Source: Acidobacteriota bacterium (GTDB lineage Bacteria; Acidobacteriota; Vicinamibacteria; Marinacidobacterales; Marinacidobacteraceae). Taken from it: 64,000 bases of DNA. The stretch spans positions 1 through 64,000 of the forward strand of contig JAJEIY010000031.1 of NCBI GenBank assembly GCA_022828085.1, read 5' to 3'. The notes beneath the pieces were generated by a model. That model was given only the letters and a program-made list of their open reading frames with translations. It did no database searches and was not told the origin of the DNA. Shown here in pieces: positions 22,985 through 31,883 of the stretch (the first letter of the stretch is position 1; each line of letters starts with the position of its first letter). The translations under genes and the position numbers were made by a program.

Positions 22985-25404
22985 CGGGGGGATTCCGCGG
23001 CCTGGGCGGCATCGCCCTGGTGCCGGGGCTGCTCGCCGGCTGCGCGGCGCCCGATGCGCCGCAACCCGCCACGATCGGGCCGGCGTCCGGCTACGAGGAA
23101 TTGGCGGGGCGGCTCGCCGGCTTCGTCCAGGCCGAAATGGAACACAAGCGGATCCCGGCCCTGGCGCTCGCCATCACCGACGGCGACCAGGTCGTCTGGG
23201 CGCGGGGTTTCGGGGAGGCGCGTCCCGGCGTGCCGGCCGACGCGGACACGCTCTTCCGGGTCGGGTCGGTGTCGAAGCTCTTCACCGACATCGCCGTGGT
23301 GGCGCGGCGCCAGGCCGGCGAGCTGGACCTCGACGGCGAGGTCTCGGAGGTCCTTCCGGGGTTTCAGCCCGCGAACGTCCCGGAAGAGGGCGGGGTCACG
23401 CTGCGCCGGCTGATGGCGCACCGGGCCGGGCTGGTCCGTGAGCCCCCGGTGGGGCACTACTTCGACGACACCGATCCCTCGCTCGCCGCGACCGTCGAGA
23501 GTCTGAACGGCGTCCCGCTCGTCTTCCCTCCGGGAACGAGGCAGAAGTACTCGAACGCGGGGATCGCGGTGGTCGGACGGGTTCTGGAACGCGCCGCCGG
23601 AATGCCCTTCGCCCAGGCGGTGACCGAAGAGGTGCTGGCGCCGCTCGGGCTGGAATCCAGTTCCTTCTCGCTGGCTGCCGCCCCGGCGGAACGGGTCGCC
23701 CACGCCACGATGTGGAGCTACGACGGCCGCGAGTTCCCGGCTCCCGGGTTCCCGCTCGGAATGGCGCCCGCCGGTTCGATGGTGACCTCGGTCCGCGATC
23801 TGGGCCGGTTCCTGACCCTGCTGGCGGGAGGCGAACTCCCGGGAGTGCTGGATTCGGACGCGCTTGCCGAGATGTGGCGGGTTCAGTTCCCGGCGGACCG
23901 GGGCGATCCGGAGCCCTCGGGGTTCGGGCTCGGCTTCTTCGTCGGCGCGCTCGAAGCCCCGGACGCCGCCGGCGAAACCGCCTCCCACCGGATCGTGCGG
24001 CACGGCGGCGCGATCTACGGCTACGCGACGGAACTGGCGTTCCTCCCCGAGGCGGGTCTCGGCGCCGTGGCGGTCAGCAACGTGGACTTCACGAACGCGG
24101 TGGTGTCCCGGATCGCCGAACTCGCGCTGCGGGGAGCGCTCGGGCTCCGTTCCGGGACCGATGTCTCCTTTCCCCGCTCCGAACCACTTCCCGAAGGCCT
24201 CCCGGCCCGGCTCCACGGCGTCTATGAGGCTGAGGACGGCGCGAGCCTCCGGGTGCTCGCCCGCGGCGGCCGCGCCGAGCTGGAGATCGGGAGCGCCACT
24301 GTGGAACTTCGCGCCTCCGGGACACCGCGGGTCCTCATCGCCGACTCGCGGCTTTCCTTCGGCCCGGAGATTGCCGTCCACGGCGGCGACGCGGGAGAGG
24401 TCCGGTCCCTGGGCATCGGGGACCGCGAGTTCCGGCGCGTCCCCGAACCCCGTCCGCCCCCTCCGCCGGCGGAGTTCCTGCCCCTGATCGGCGAGTACGG
24501 CTGGGACCACAACATCCTTTTCGTGTTCGAGCGGGACGGAGCGCTCACCGTGCTGATCGAATGGCTCGAGCGCTATCCGCTGACCCCCGACCCCGAGCAT
24601 CCGGACCGCTTCCATTTCCCGGACCGGGGCCTCTACCCCGGCGAGTCGCTCCGTTTCCTCCGGGACGCCGGCGGCCGCGTCACCGGCGCCGACCTCTCCG
24701 GGATCGTCTTCGAGCGCCGTCCCGGACCGGGGGAAGGGACCTTCCGCATCGAACCGCTGCTCCCGGTCGAGGAACTCCGCCGTCTCGCCGATGCCGGTTC
24801 TCCGCCCGTCGAGGAAGGCGACTTCCTCGATTCGGACTTGGTGCGCCTGACCGGCCTCGACCCCACGATCCACCTCGATGTCCGCTACGCCGGCGAGAAC
24901 AACTTCATGGGGACCGCCTTCTACCAGGTCGCCGACGCCTTCCTGCAGCGCCCCGCGGCCGAGGCGCTGGCCCGCGCCCACGCCACGCTCGGAGACCACG
25001 GATACGGAGTGATCGTGCAGGACGGCTACCGGCCCTGGCGGGTCACGAAGATGTTCTTCGACGCGACTCCCGAGCATCAGCGCATCTTCGTGGCCGATCC
25101 GGCGTCGGGATCGCGGCACAACCGCGGCGCGGCGGTGGACATCGGCCTTTACGACCGCGCGACCGGCGAGGTGCAGGCCTTCGTCTCGGGCTACGACGAG
25201 TTCTCGGAGCGCGCCTTCCCGCGCTACGCCGGGGGAACCTCGGAGCAGCGCTGGCTCCGCGAACTGCTGCGGCAGGTCATGGAGCGCGAGGGGTTCGACG
25301 TCTACGAACACGAGTGGTGGCATTTCGACTACCGCGCCTGGGAGCGCTACGGCATCCAGAACGTGCCGCTCCACCGCATCGGGGAAGGGGAACCCGGGCC
25401 GTGA
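22981..25404 (+). CDS. Lipoprotein fusion of a beta-lactamase-like serine hydrolase and a VanX-type D-Ala-D-Ala dipeptidase
   Basis: An 807-residue lipoprotein (lipobox LLAGC, Cys21). Residues about 38-390 form a class C beta-lactamase/penicillin-binding-like serine hydrolase with S96-V-S-K99 (SxxK), Y190-S-N192 (YxN) and H342-G-G. After a beta-rich linker domain (about 400-600), residues about 625-807 form an M15D peptidase of the VanX type: QDGYRPW with the substrate Arg, SRHNRGAAVD with His and Asp seven residues apart, and EWWHFD with catalytic Glu and zinc His. The product would cleave peptidoglycan-derived peptides at the outer membrane or periplasm. TTG 22981 overlaps the previous stop. 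Confidence 0.9.
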   Translation: MTGGFRGLGGIALVPGLLAGCAAPDAPQPATIGPASGYEELAGRLAGFVQAEMEHKRIPALALAITDGDQVVWARGFGEARPGVPADADTLFRVGSVSKLFTDIAVVARRQAGELDLDGEVSEVLPGFQPANVPEEGGVTLRRLMAHRAGLVREPPVGHYFDDTDPSLAATVESLNGVPLVFPPGTRQKYSNAGIAVVGRVLERAAGMPFAQAVTEEVLAPLGLESSSFSLAAAPAERVAHATMWSYDGREFPAPGFPLGMAPAGSMVTSVRDLGRFLTLLAGGELPGVLDSDALAEMWRVQFPADRGDPEPSGFGLGFFVGALEAPDAAGETASHRIVRHGGAIYGYATELAFLPEAGLGAVAVSNVDFTNAVVSRIAELALRGALGLRSGTDVSFPRSEPLPEGLPARLHGVYEAEDGASLRVLARGGRAELEIGSATVELRASGTPRVLIADSRLSFGPEIAVHGGDAGEVRSLGIGDREFRRVPEPRPPPPPAEFLPLIGEYGWDHNILFVFERDGALTVLIEWLERYPLTPDPEHPDRFHFPDRGLYPGESLRFLRDAGGRVTGADLSGIVFERRPGPGEGTFRIEPLLPVEELRRLADAGSPPVEEGDFLDSDLVRLTGLDPTIHLDVRYAGENNFMGTAFYQVADAFLQRPAAEALARAHATLGDHGYGVIVQDGYRPWRVTKMFFDATPEHQRIFVADPASGSRHNRGAAVDIGLYDRATGEVQAFVSGYDEFSERAFPRYAGGTSEQRWLRELLRQVMEREGFDVYEHEWWHFDYRAWERYGIQNVPLHRIGEGEPGP

Positions 25405-26126
25405 TTCTGGATCTGCTTTCGCGGGAGGGCCGGGAGGCGGCGCGGATCCGGCGCGCCGCCAAGACGCTCACCGAGCGCTACGCGCAGCCGGAGCCCCGGA
25501 TGGACGCCGCCGAGCGGCTCGTCCGCATCGGAACGCCCGAGGCGATCTACCAGCTTGCCCGGCGCTTCACCATCACCTCCGGAAACCTGGAACAGGACGA
25601 CAAGGAAAAGCGCTGGGTCCGCGACCTCCTGGTCGAGCTGGAAGACCGCGCCTCCGAACCCGTCAAGCGCTACCTGAAGGGCCACGACGAGATCACCTGG
25701 GCGATGGACGCGCTCGCGAAGCTGCTGCCGGCCGGCGAGCTGGCCGCGTTCCTCTTCGAAGTTCTGCAGGACGGAGATCCGGTGGCGATCCGGGGGTCCA
25801 AGGCGGTCCAGATCCTCGACTTCCTTGCCGGGCTGGAGGCGGAAGAAGTCGCTGCCCCGGTGGCGCGCTGCCTCACGAGCAGCGACGACACGGTGCGGAT
25901 CGCCGCGGTGGCGGCGCTCCGCGGCTACCGGGATCCGGACACCCGGGAACCGCTCCTCGAGGCCTTCGTCTCGGACGAAGAGGACTCCGTGCGGGTCCGG
26001 ATCGCGATCGCGGAACTCTTCGCCGATCTGGAGTGGGAGATCCGCGGCCATCGTCCGGGGGTGGAGCGCGTCCTTCCCGATGGCTTCCGGGTCAGCTCCC
26101 GCGGCCGGATCGTCCGGGCCGGATAG
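25401..26126 (+). CDS. HEAT-repeat protein
   Basis: A 241-residue soluble alpha-solenoid with recognisable HEAT-like repeats: MDAAERLVRIGTPEAIYQLARR near 35, SKAVQILDFLAG near 130, VRIAAVAALRGYRDPDTREPLLEA near 170 and VRVRIAIAELFADL near 200. No catalytic motif. Such proteins are scaffolds for protein-protein contacts. It starts with GTG overlapping the stop of the fusion gene (GTGA), so it is translated with it, but a cytoplasmic partner is not evident. Confidence 0.82.
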   Translation: MILDLLSREGREAARIRRAAKTLTERYAQPEPRMDAAERLVRIGTPEAIYQLARRFTITSGNLEQDDKEKRWVRDLLVELEDRASEPVKRYLKGHDEITWAMDALAKLLPAGELAAFLFEVLQDGDPVAIRGSKAVQILDFLAGLEAEEVAAPVARCLTSSDDTVRIAAVAALRGYRDPDTREPLLEAFVSDEEDSVRVRIAIAELFADLEWEIRGHRPGVERVLPDGFRVSSRGRIVRAG

Positions 26127-26160
26127 TGGCGACGCGGGGCCGGCCTGACGCCGCGCGCTG

Positions 26161-27597
26161 ATGGTCTCGGCCTCCACCGTTCTCGTCGTCCTCGGTTATC
26201 TCGCGGGGATCACCGCCTTCGGCATCTGGGTGGGCCGGCGGGACCGCTCGGTCACCGGTTTCTTCCTTGCCGGCCGCTCGGCGCCCTTCTGGGCGGTGGC
26301 CGCCTGCGTGGTGGCCACCGAAACCAGCGTCCTCACCTTCACGTCGATTCCGGGGTTTGCCTACGAGGGCAACTTCGGGTTCCTCCAGTTGGCCATCGGG
26401 TTCCTGCTGGGCCGCGTGGGGATCGCGCTGGTGCTGCTCCCCGCCTACTTCCGCGGCGAGGTGTTGACCACCTACGAACTGCTGCTGAAGCGGTTCGGCG
26501 CCCGCGTGCGGAGCGCCGCGGCGGCGATCTTCCTCGTGTACCGCAACCTCGCCGACGGTGTCCGGCTGCACGCGGCGGCCCTCATGGTCGCGATCGTCGC
26601 CGGCGTTCCCGAGTGGTGGTGCATCGTGGCGCTCGCCGCCGCCATGGTGGCGTTCTCCGAAGAGGGCGGGGTCAAGGCCACCATCTGGACCGACGTCATT
26701 CAACTCGGCGTGTACCTCGTCGGGGCGGGGATCGTGGTCGCGGCGCTCTGGCAGGGGAGCGGCGCCGAGCCGCTCGACTGGATTCCCGCGGCGCGCGAGG
26801 CCGGCAAGTTCGACGTGGCGTTCCCCGCGTTCGACCTGACCATCCCCTACACCGTCTGGGCGGGCGTCATCGGCGGGTTCTTCCTCACCTTCGCGACCCA
26901 CGGGGCGGACCAGTACCTGGCGCAGCGGCTGCTCGCGGCGCGTTCGCTTCGCCACGCCCAGGCGGGTCTCGTCCTCTCCGGCATCGGAGCGCTCTTCCAG
27001 TTCGTGCTCTTCCTGGGCATCGGCGCCTGGCTGTGGCACTACTACGGAGGGCGCGAGTTCGCCCGGCCCGACGAGGTGCTCCCGACCTTCGTCGCCGAGC
27101 ACCTGTCGGGCGCCGCCGCCGGGATCACGCTCGCCGCGGTGGTGGCGGCCGCGCTCTCGCCGTCGCTGGTGAGTCTCGCCTCCACCACGGTGCGGGACTT
27201 CTGGCTGCCCTGGAAGCGGCGCCGGGCGGCGGCCGGCGCGGCCGCGGACGACGAATCGGGACAGGTGCGGGTGGGGCGGCAGTTCGTCGTGGTGTGGGGC
27301 ATCGTGCAGACCGCGGTGGCGCTCGTTGCGCAGCGGGCGCCGTCGGCGCTGGAGGCCGGGCTGTCGATCCTCTCCTACGCCTCCGGTCCCACCGTGGGCG
27401 CCTTTCTGCTCGCGGTCTTCTTCCCGCGGGCGCAGCCCAACGCGGTACTGATCGGGATGGGCGGCGGGTTCGCCGCCCCGGCGCTGATCCGGCTGGCGGG
27501 ATTCCCGCTTGCCTGGACCTGGGACGTTATGGTCGGCTCGCTCGCCACTTTCGCGGTGGGCTGGCTCTTGAGCCGCTCCCGCACCACGGAGCCGTGA
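26161..27597 (+). CDS. Sodium:solute symporter (SSS family)
   Basis: A 478-residue inner-membrane symporter with about 13 TM helices. Family landmarks: GRRDRSVTGFFLAGRSAPFW in the first cytoplasmic loop, ATETSVLTFTSIPGFAY in TM2, and the ATHGADQYLAQR loop with a sodium-site helix (LSPSLVSLASTTVRDFW). The substrate is not determined by the sequence; its place between a D-Ala-D-Ala dipeptidase and AmpG suggests an amino acid, peptide or sugar released from the wall. ATG 26161 is 34 bases after the HEAT gene; the stop overlaps the next start (GTGA). Confidence 0.9.
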   Translation: MVSASTVLVVLGYLAGITAFGIWVGRRDRSVTGFFLAGRSAPFWAVAACVVATETSVLTFTSIPGFAYEGNFGFLQLAIGFLLGRVGIALVLLPAYFRGEVLTTYELLLKRFGARVRSAAAAIFLVYRNLADGVRLHAAALMVAIVAGVPEWWCIVALAAAMVAFSEEGGVKATIWTDVIQLGVYLVGAGIVVAALWQGSGAEPLDWIPAAREAGKFDVAFPAFDLTIPYTVWAGVIGGFFLTFATHGADQYLAQRLLAARSLRHAQAGLVLSGIGALFQFVLFLGIGAWLWHYYGGREFARPDEVLPTFVAEHLSGAAAGITLAAVVAAALSPSLVSLASTTVRDFWLPWKRRRAAAGAAADDESGQVRVGRQFVVVWGIVQTAVALVAQRAPSALEAGLSILSYASGPTVGAFLLAVFFPRAQPNAVLIGMGGGFAAPALIRLAGFPLAWTWDVMVGSLATFAVGWLLSRSRTTEP

Positions 27598-29129
27598 CCG
27601 ACTACCGGACGATCCTCGCCGCCTTCCGCTCCTGGCGGACGCTCTCGGTCACCCTTCTCTCCTTCTCCTCGGGTATTCCCCTCGGCCTCGTCTGGTTCGC
27701 CATCCCGGACTGGATGCGGGACATCGGGGTGGACATCCGCATCGTCGGGCTCTTCAACCTGGCGCAGATCCCCTGGGCGTTCAAGATCCTCTGGTCGCCC
27801 TTCATGGACCGTTACGTCCCCGGTTTCTGGGGACGGCGGCGCGGCTGGATGGCGGTCACCCAGGTGGCGCTCCTGGCGCTCTGCATCCTGCTCGGGGGCG
27901 CCGGGGATCACCCCGACGCCATCTGGGTGGTGGCCGCGCTGGCGCTGGCGGTCGCGATCGCCTCGGCATCGCAGGACATCGTGGTGGACGCCTACGCGGT
28001 GGAGGTGCTGCGTCCCGAGGAGCACGGGGTGGCGGTGGGCGCCCGGGTGGCGCTCTACCGGGCGGCGATGGTGGTCGCCGGGGGCGGCGCGATCAGCGCG
28101 GCGGCTCTCTTCGGCTGGGGCGTGGTGAACGCGCTGCTGGGGCTGCTCTTCCTGCCGATGCTGCTTGTGACCTGGCGCGCCCCGGAGCCGGAGGAGCGCT
28201 TCGATCCGCCAAGCACGTTGCGGGACGCGGTGTGGAAGCCCTTCCTCGAGGCGCTGTCCCGGCCCCGGGCCTTCGAGATCTTCGCTTTCGTCTTCTTCTA
28301 CAAGTTCGCCGACAACCTGGCCCAGTCGCTCACCCGGCCCTTCCTGATCGACATGGGCTACGGGGCCGGACACCGGGGGATCGCGCTCGCCACCGTGGGA
28401 GCGGTGGTGACCATCGTCGGCACGTTCGCCGGCGGGCTCTTCACCACCCTCGCCGGACTCGGACCGGCGCTCTGGGCGTTCGGCGTGCTCCAGATCTTCT
28501 CCAACCTCGGCTACTTCTTCGTCGCCGGCGCCGAGGGGAGCCTGGCGTGGATGTACGGCGCCTCGGCCTTCGAACTGTTCACGGGCGGCCTGGGCACGGG
28601 AGCGTTCTCGGTCCTCCTGCTGCGGATCACCGAGAAGCGCTTCTCCGCGACGCAGTACGCGCTCTTCTCCGGACTCTTTGCCCTGCCGCGCCTCCTCGCG
28701 GGTCCCTTCAGCGGCTTCGCGGTGGACGCGCTGGGCTGGCGGACGTTCTTCCTGTCCACCATGGCAATGGGGATTCCGGGACTGATCCTCCTCCATCGTT
28801 TCTCGCCCCTGGGGGTCCGGGATCCCAGGATCCGGCTCGGCGCGGGGGATGAGCCGGAGGCGCCCCGGCTCTCCACGGGGCTCGCCGGCCGTTTCGGCGT
28901 GTCCGCGCTTCTCGGTGGCGGGACGGTGTTCACCTTCGCCGTCCTGCTGGGGGCGCTGAAGGCGGCGCGCCTCGAACCCGAGGCCGGCTTCTCCCTCATG
29001 GCCGGGCTCCAGCCGATCGTGAACCCGGCGACCTTCGCGGACTGGGTTCAGGTGGGAGGAATCCTGGTGCTCGGGCTGATCTCGGGCCTCTTCGGCGCCG
29101 CTTTCGCGGCCGCGAGGCGGCGTACCTAG
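27594..29129 (+). CDS. ampG: AmpG-family muropeptide permease (MFS)
   Basis: A 511-residue major-facilitator protein of the AmpG type, which imports anhydromuropeptides for wall recycling. Typical features are the early FSSGIPLGLVWFAIPDWMRD, the PWAFKILWSPFMDRY loop, the QDIVVDAYAVE motif near residue 130, and FYKFADNLAQSLTRPFLIDMG-type segment near 235. Helices number about 14, with two extra at the C-terminus after a loop near 410. It overlaps the SSS symporter gene by GTGA and ends the cell-wall scavenging run. Confidence 0.9.
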   Translation: MTDYRTILAAFRSWRTLSVTLLSFSSGIPLGLVWFAIPDWMRDIGVDIRIVGLFNLAQIPWAFKILWSPFMDRYVPGFWGRRRGWMAVTQVALLALCILLGGAGDHPDAIWVVAALALAVAIASASQDIVVDAYAVEVLRPEEHGVAVGARVALYRAAMVVAGGGAISAAALFGWGVVNALLGLLFLPMLLVTWRAPEPEERFDPPSTLRDAVWKPFLEALSRPRAFEIFAFVFFYKFADNLAQSLTRPFLIDMGYGAGHRGIALATVGAVVTIVGTFAGGLFTTLAGLGPALWAFGVLQIFSNLGYFFVAGAEGSLAWMYGASAFELFTGGLGTGAFSVLLLRITEKRFSATQYALFSGLFALPRLLAGPFSGFAVDALGWRTFFLSTMAMGIPGLILLHRFSPLGVRDPRIRLGAGDEPEAPRLSTGLAGRFGVSALLGGGTVFTFAVLLGALKAARLEPEAGFSLMAGLQPIVNPATFADWVQVGGILVLGLISGLFGAAFAAARRRT

Positions 29130-29164
29130 TCCGCGGCGCCGCCGTGCCGCCAAGGGCGGCGGGC

Positions 29165-29170
29165 TAGATT
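29165..29170 (+). promoter_or_regulatory. -10 element, leaderless spacing
   Basis: TAGATT ends 8 bases before the ATG of the TonB-dependent receptor; no Shine-Dalgarno is present. The 49-base gap has no room for a cobalamin riboswitch. Confidence 0.45.
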
Positions 29171-29178
29171 CCCGGTAC

Positions 29179-31362
29179 ATGCACCGGGCGCGTTTCGCGG
29201 TAGCGGTCCTCCTTGTCCTGAGTTGCGCCGTGTCCGCGTCCGCCTTCACCGGCAAGGTGGTTCTCCAGAGCGGCGAACCGGCGGCGGGGGCGATCGTCCA
29301 GATCCTGGGGCATCCGGGCTCGGCCGTAACGGACGGCCAGGGCCGGTTCGAGTGGCTGCCCGACCCGGCGCCCCCCTTCCACGTGCTGGTCGTGCTTCCC
29401 GGAGACCGGTACACCACGCCCGTCTTCGTCGAATCCGTCGACGCGGAAGAACTGCAGATCCGGGTGGAAGCCCTGGCTCTCCACGAGAGCGTCACGATCA
29501 CGAGCGGCGCGGTGCCGCATACGGAAGCGACCCCGGGGAATGCTCCGGCCGTCATTGCCGGAGAGGCGATTCGCGTGCGGCAGGCGCCGCGGCTCACCGA
29601 TGTGCTCGAAGCGGTGCCCGGAGGAAGCCGCGGGAGCGATCTGCACGCGGGCGCGCCCACGATCCGCGGGCTCTCCCGCGGAAGAACGGTGCTCCTCCTC
29701 GACGGGGCCCGGGTGACTTCGGAACGGCGGGCCGGCGCCAGCGCGTCCTTCCTGGACCCGTTCTTCCTCGAGACCGTGGAGGTGGTGCGCGGTCCCTCCT
29801 CGGTGTCGTACGGCTCCGACGCGTTCGGTGGAGTCATCCACGCCCGCACGCGACGGCCGATACCGGGCGGTCCCGTTGGAGCGCGGGCTCGCGGAACCCT
29901 GGGAGCCGGGCTCCCGGAGGCCAGTTTCGGGGCGGAGGTCCAGGGGTCCGCTCTGGGCACCGGGTTCCTGGCCCAGGCGCGGCGGCGGGTCTTCTCCGAG
30001 TACTCGAGTCCCGAGGGCAAGGTCGAAGGCTCGGGCGCCGAGGACTACGGGATGCTGCTCCGGGCCGCCAGAGGCCTGGGCGGAGGACATCTGGGAGTGG
30101 CCCTGCAATACGACGCGGGACGCAACGTCGGACGGCCGCGGCGGTCTTCGGCCACCACGTCCTATCCCGATGAAGACTCCCTCCGGCTGGTCACCGACTA
30201 CCAGTTCGCGCCCCGCTGGGGGTTCGCGCGGCTGGATACCACGGCCTTCGTCGGTGCGCATCGGCTGGTCACCCGGCGGGAGGCGAACGGCGAAACGGCC
30301 GACTCCGAGGTTGCCGCGCACGACTTCATGTTGCGCGGGCGCGGTATCCGGCCGTTCGGCGACGGCCGCCTCGAACTGGGAACCGAGTTTCTCAGCCGGT
30401 TCGGAATCTATTCGGAGACCCGGGGCGGACCGGACGATCCGGTTCTGAACGCCGCGGCGCGCCGTTCGGCGTTGGACGGCGCCCTGCGCCGGGAAGCGTC
30501 GGTGTACGGCCACGCCGAGACCCCGTTGGCGCCCCGGCTTGCCGGGAGCGCCGGAGCCCGCCTCTCCGCGGTGGCGACGCAGTCGGGCCTGGTCGACCGC
30601 CAGGAGCGCCAATCCACCAGTCACGGCGCTCTCAGCGGGTTTCTCGCGCTGCGCGCCGACCTTTGGCGCGGGGTGGCCCTGACCGGCCAGCTCTCCCGGG
30701 GCTTCCGTGACCCGACCCTCTCCGACCGCTACTACGCCGGCCTGAGCGGGCGCGGCATCGTGTTCGGGAATCCCGATCTGACTCCCGAACGGTCGCTCCA
30801 GTCGGACCTGTCGCTTCGTTACGACGGTGACGGGGTCCACGGCGGTTTCTACGCCTATCGCTACCGGATCTCCGACCTCATCGAGCGCCATGAGGAGGGA
30901 GAAGACCTGTACTTCTTCAGGAACCGGGGAGAGGCGACCCTTTCCGGCGTCGAGTTCGAGGTCCAGGTCGGAAACCCGAACGCCCCGTTCCTGCTGGATC
31001 TTTCGGCCGCCCTCACGCACGGTGTGGCCGACGGCGGCGCCGCTCTCGACGGAGTGCCTCCCGCCAACTTCCGGGCGGGCCTGCGCCGCCGCCTGCCGGC
31101 GCAGAGCTTCGCCGAGGTCGTTCTGCTGGCCTTCGCCGCGGACCGCGACCCCGGACCGACCGAAGCCGCGTTGGACGCCTACGCGCGGCTCGATGCCGCC
31201 CTCGGGTTTCCCCTGAGCGGCGGCGCGGAACTGCGCTTCTCCGGCCGGAACCTCCTGAACGCCGCGTATCCCATCAGCGCCGATTCCCGCGCCGTCCTGG
31301 CTCCGGGACGGAGTCTCGTCGGCACGATCGTCTGGAACCTCGGAGCGTCGTCGGGGCCCTAG
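29179..31362 (+). CDS. TonB-dependent outer-membrane receptor
   Basis: A 727-residue TonB-dependent receptor: signal peptide (about residues 1-22, ending ASA-FT), a short carboxypeptidase-regulatory-like beta domain (about 24-90), a plug (about 105-215, with PTIRGLSRGRTVLLLDGAR and VVRGPSSVSYGSDAFGGVI), and a 22-strand barrel to the end. The substrate is not given by sequence. A cobO-type gene follows 4.5 kb downstream beyond the inserted module, so a corrinoid receptor is one possibility, unproven. Confidence 0.92.
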   Translation: MHRARFAVAVLLVLSCAVSASAFTGKVVLQSGEPAAGAIVQILGHPGSAVTDGQGRFEWLPDPAPPFHVLVVLPGDRYTTPVFVESVDAEELQIRVEALALHESVTITSGAVPHTEATPGNAPAVIAGEAIRVRQAPRLTDVLEAVPGGSRGSDLHAGAPTIRGLSRGRTVLLLDGARVTSERRAGASASFLDPFFLETVEVVRGPSSVSYGSDAFGGVIHARTRRPIPGGPVGARARGTLGAGLPEASFGAEVQGSALGTGFLAQARRRVFSEYSSPEGKVEGSGAEDYGMLLRAARGLGGGHLGVALQYDAGRNVGRPRRSSATTSYPDEDSLRLVTDYQFAPRWGFARLDTTAFVGAHRLVTRREANGETADSEVAAHDFMLRGRGIRPFGDGRLELGTEFLSRFGIYSETRGGPDDPVLNAAARRSALDGALRREASVYGHAETPLAPRLAGSAGARLSAVATQSGLVDRQERQSTSHGALSGFLALRADLWRGVALTGQLSRGFRDPTLSDRYYAGLSGRGIVFGNPDLTPERSLQSDLSLRYDGDGVHGGFYAYRYRISDLIERHEEGEDLYFFRNRGEATLSGVEFEVQVGNPNAPFLLDLSAALTHGVADGGAALDGVPPANFRAGLRRRLPAQSFAEVVLLAFAADRDPGPTEAALDAYARLDAALGFPLSGGAELRFSGRNLLNAAYPISADSRAVLAPGRSLVGTIVWNLGASSGP

Positions 31363-31883
31363 CAGCCCGTTGAAGCGACGGGACGGCGTATCCCGTCTGA
31401 ACCGGGCCGCTGCGCTCCCATCGTCGCGTTTCGGCCGGAAACCAGCCGGTGTTCCGCCCCCATGCGGCTCGGCAGCCGGGCGCCTCGCCGCTCTTGGTGA
31501 GGCGCACCGCTTTCGGGACACCCGCACCAGTCCATGGTGACAGTTTCTGGAACATGCGGTGATCCACAAACGTAACGGTCAGCGAGCCTTCTACGCCAAT
31601 CATTGGCCAAAACCGCGACAACCACCCATCGCCTGGTTATCGTCGCGTCGCTGACGCCGTTGACGATCGTACGTGACCGATTGTCATTACATTCATTACA
31701 GCCCGTTTTCGTAGACAGTCAAAGTATTGGGACCGATACGAGCTGGCGCCGCGCTGTGAAACAATCCAAGTACGTCGTACGCAGTAAGAAATCATCCTTT
31801 GGTTCGCATGCGGGTCTCGGTTGTCACCCGCGATACGTGACACATGACACTGACACACATTACGTTGAGATGAGGAAGGGACG
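31363..31883. other. AT-richer non-coding region before the two-gene insert
   Basis: The composition drops sharply from about 31560 on. The segment right after the TonB gene begins AGCAGCCCGTTGAAG, like the ends of some insertion sequences, but no matching end or transposase is present. Near the downstream gene there are three TGACAC copies (31838, 31845, 31851) and an inverted TGTCA at 31822. A 94-codon frame (31603-31887) touches the next gene but is not convincing. I take this as a promoter region plus decayed junk. Confidence 0.55.
31838..31856. repeat. Short TGACAC direct repeats
   Basis: Three copies of TGACAC at 31838-31843, 31845-31850 and 31851-31856 lie 28-46 bases before the start of the helix-turn-helix/PLD-like gene. 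They are candidate binding sites for its own N-terminal DNA-binding domain. Confidence 0.45.

Noticed and set aside
29130-29178. Cobalamin riboswitch before the TonB receptor
   Set aside because: Only 49 bases are available and the start codon follows a -10 element; no B12-box-like sequence is seen.
31363-31500. Sequence starting AGCAGCCCGTTGAAG, like an insertion-sequence end
   Set aside because: No matching inverted end, target duplication or transposase could be found, so I do not call an IS.
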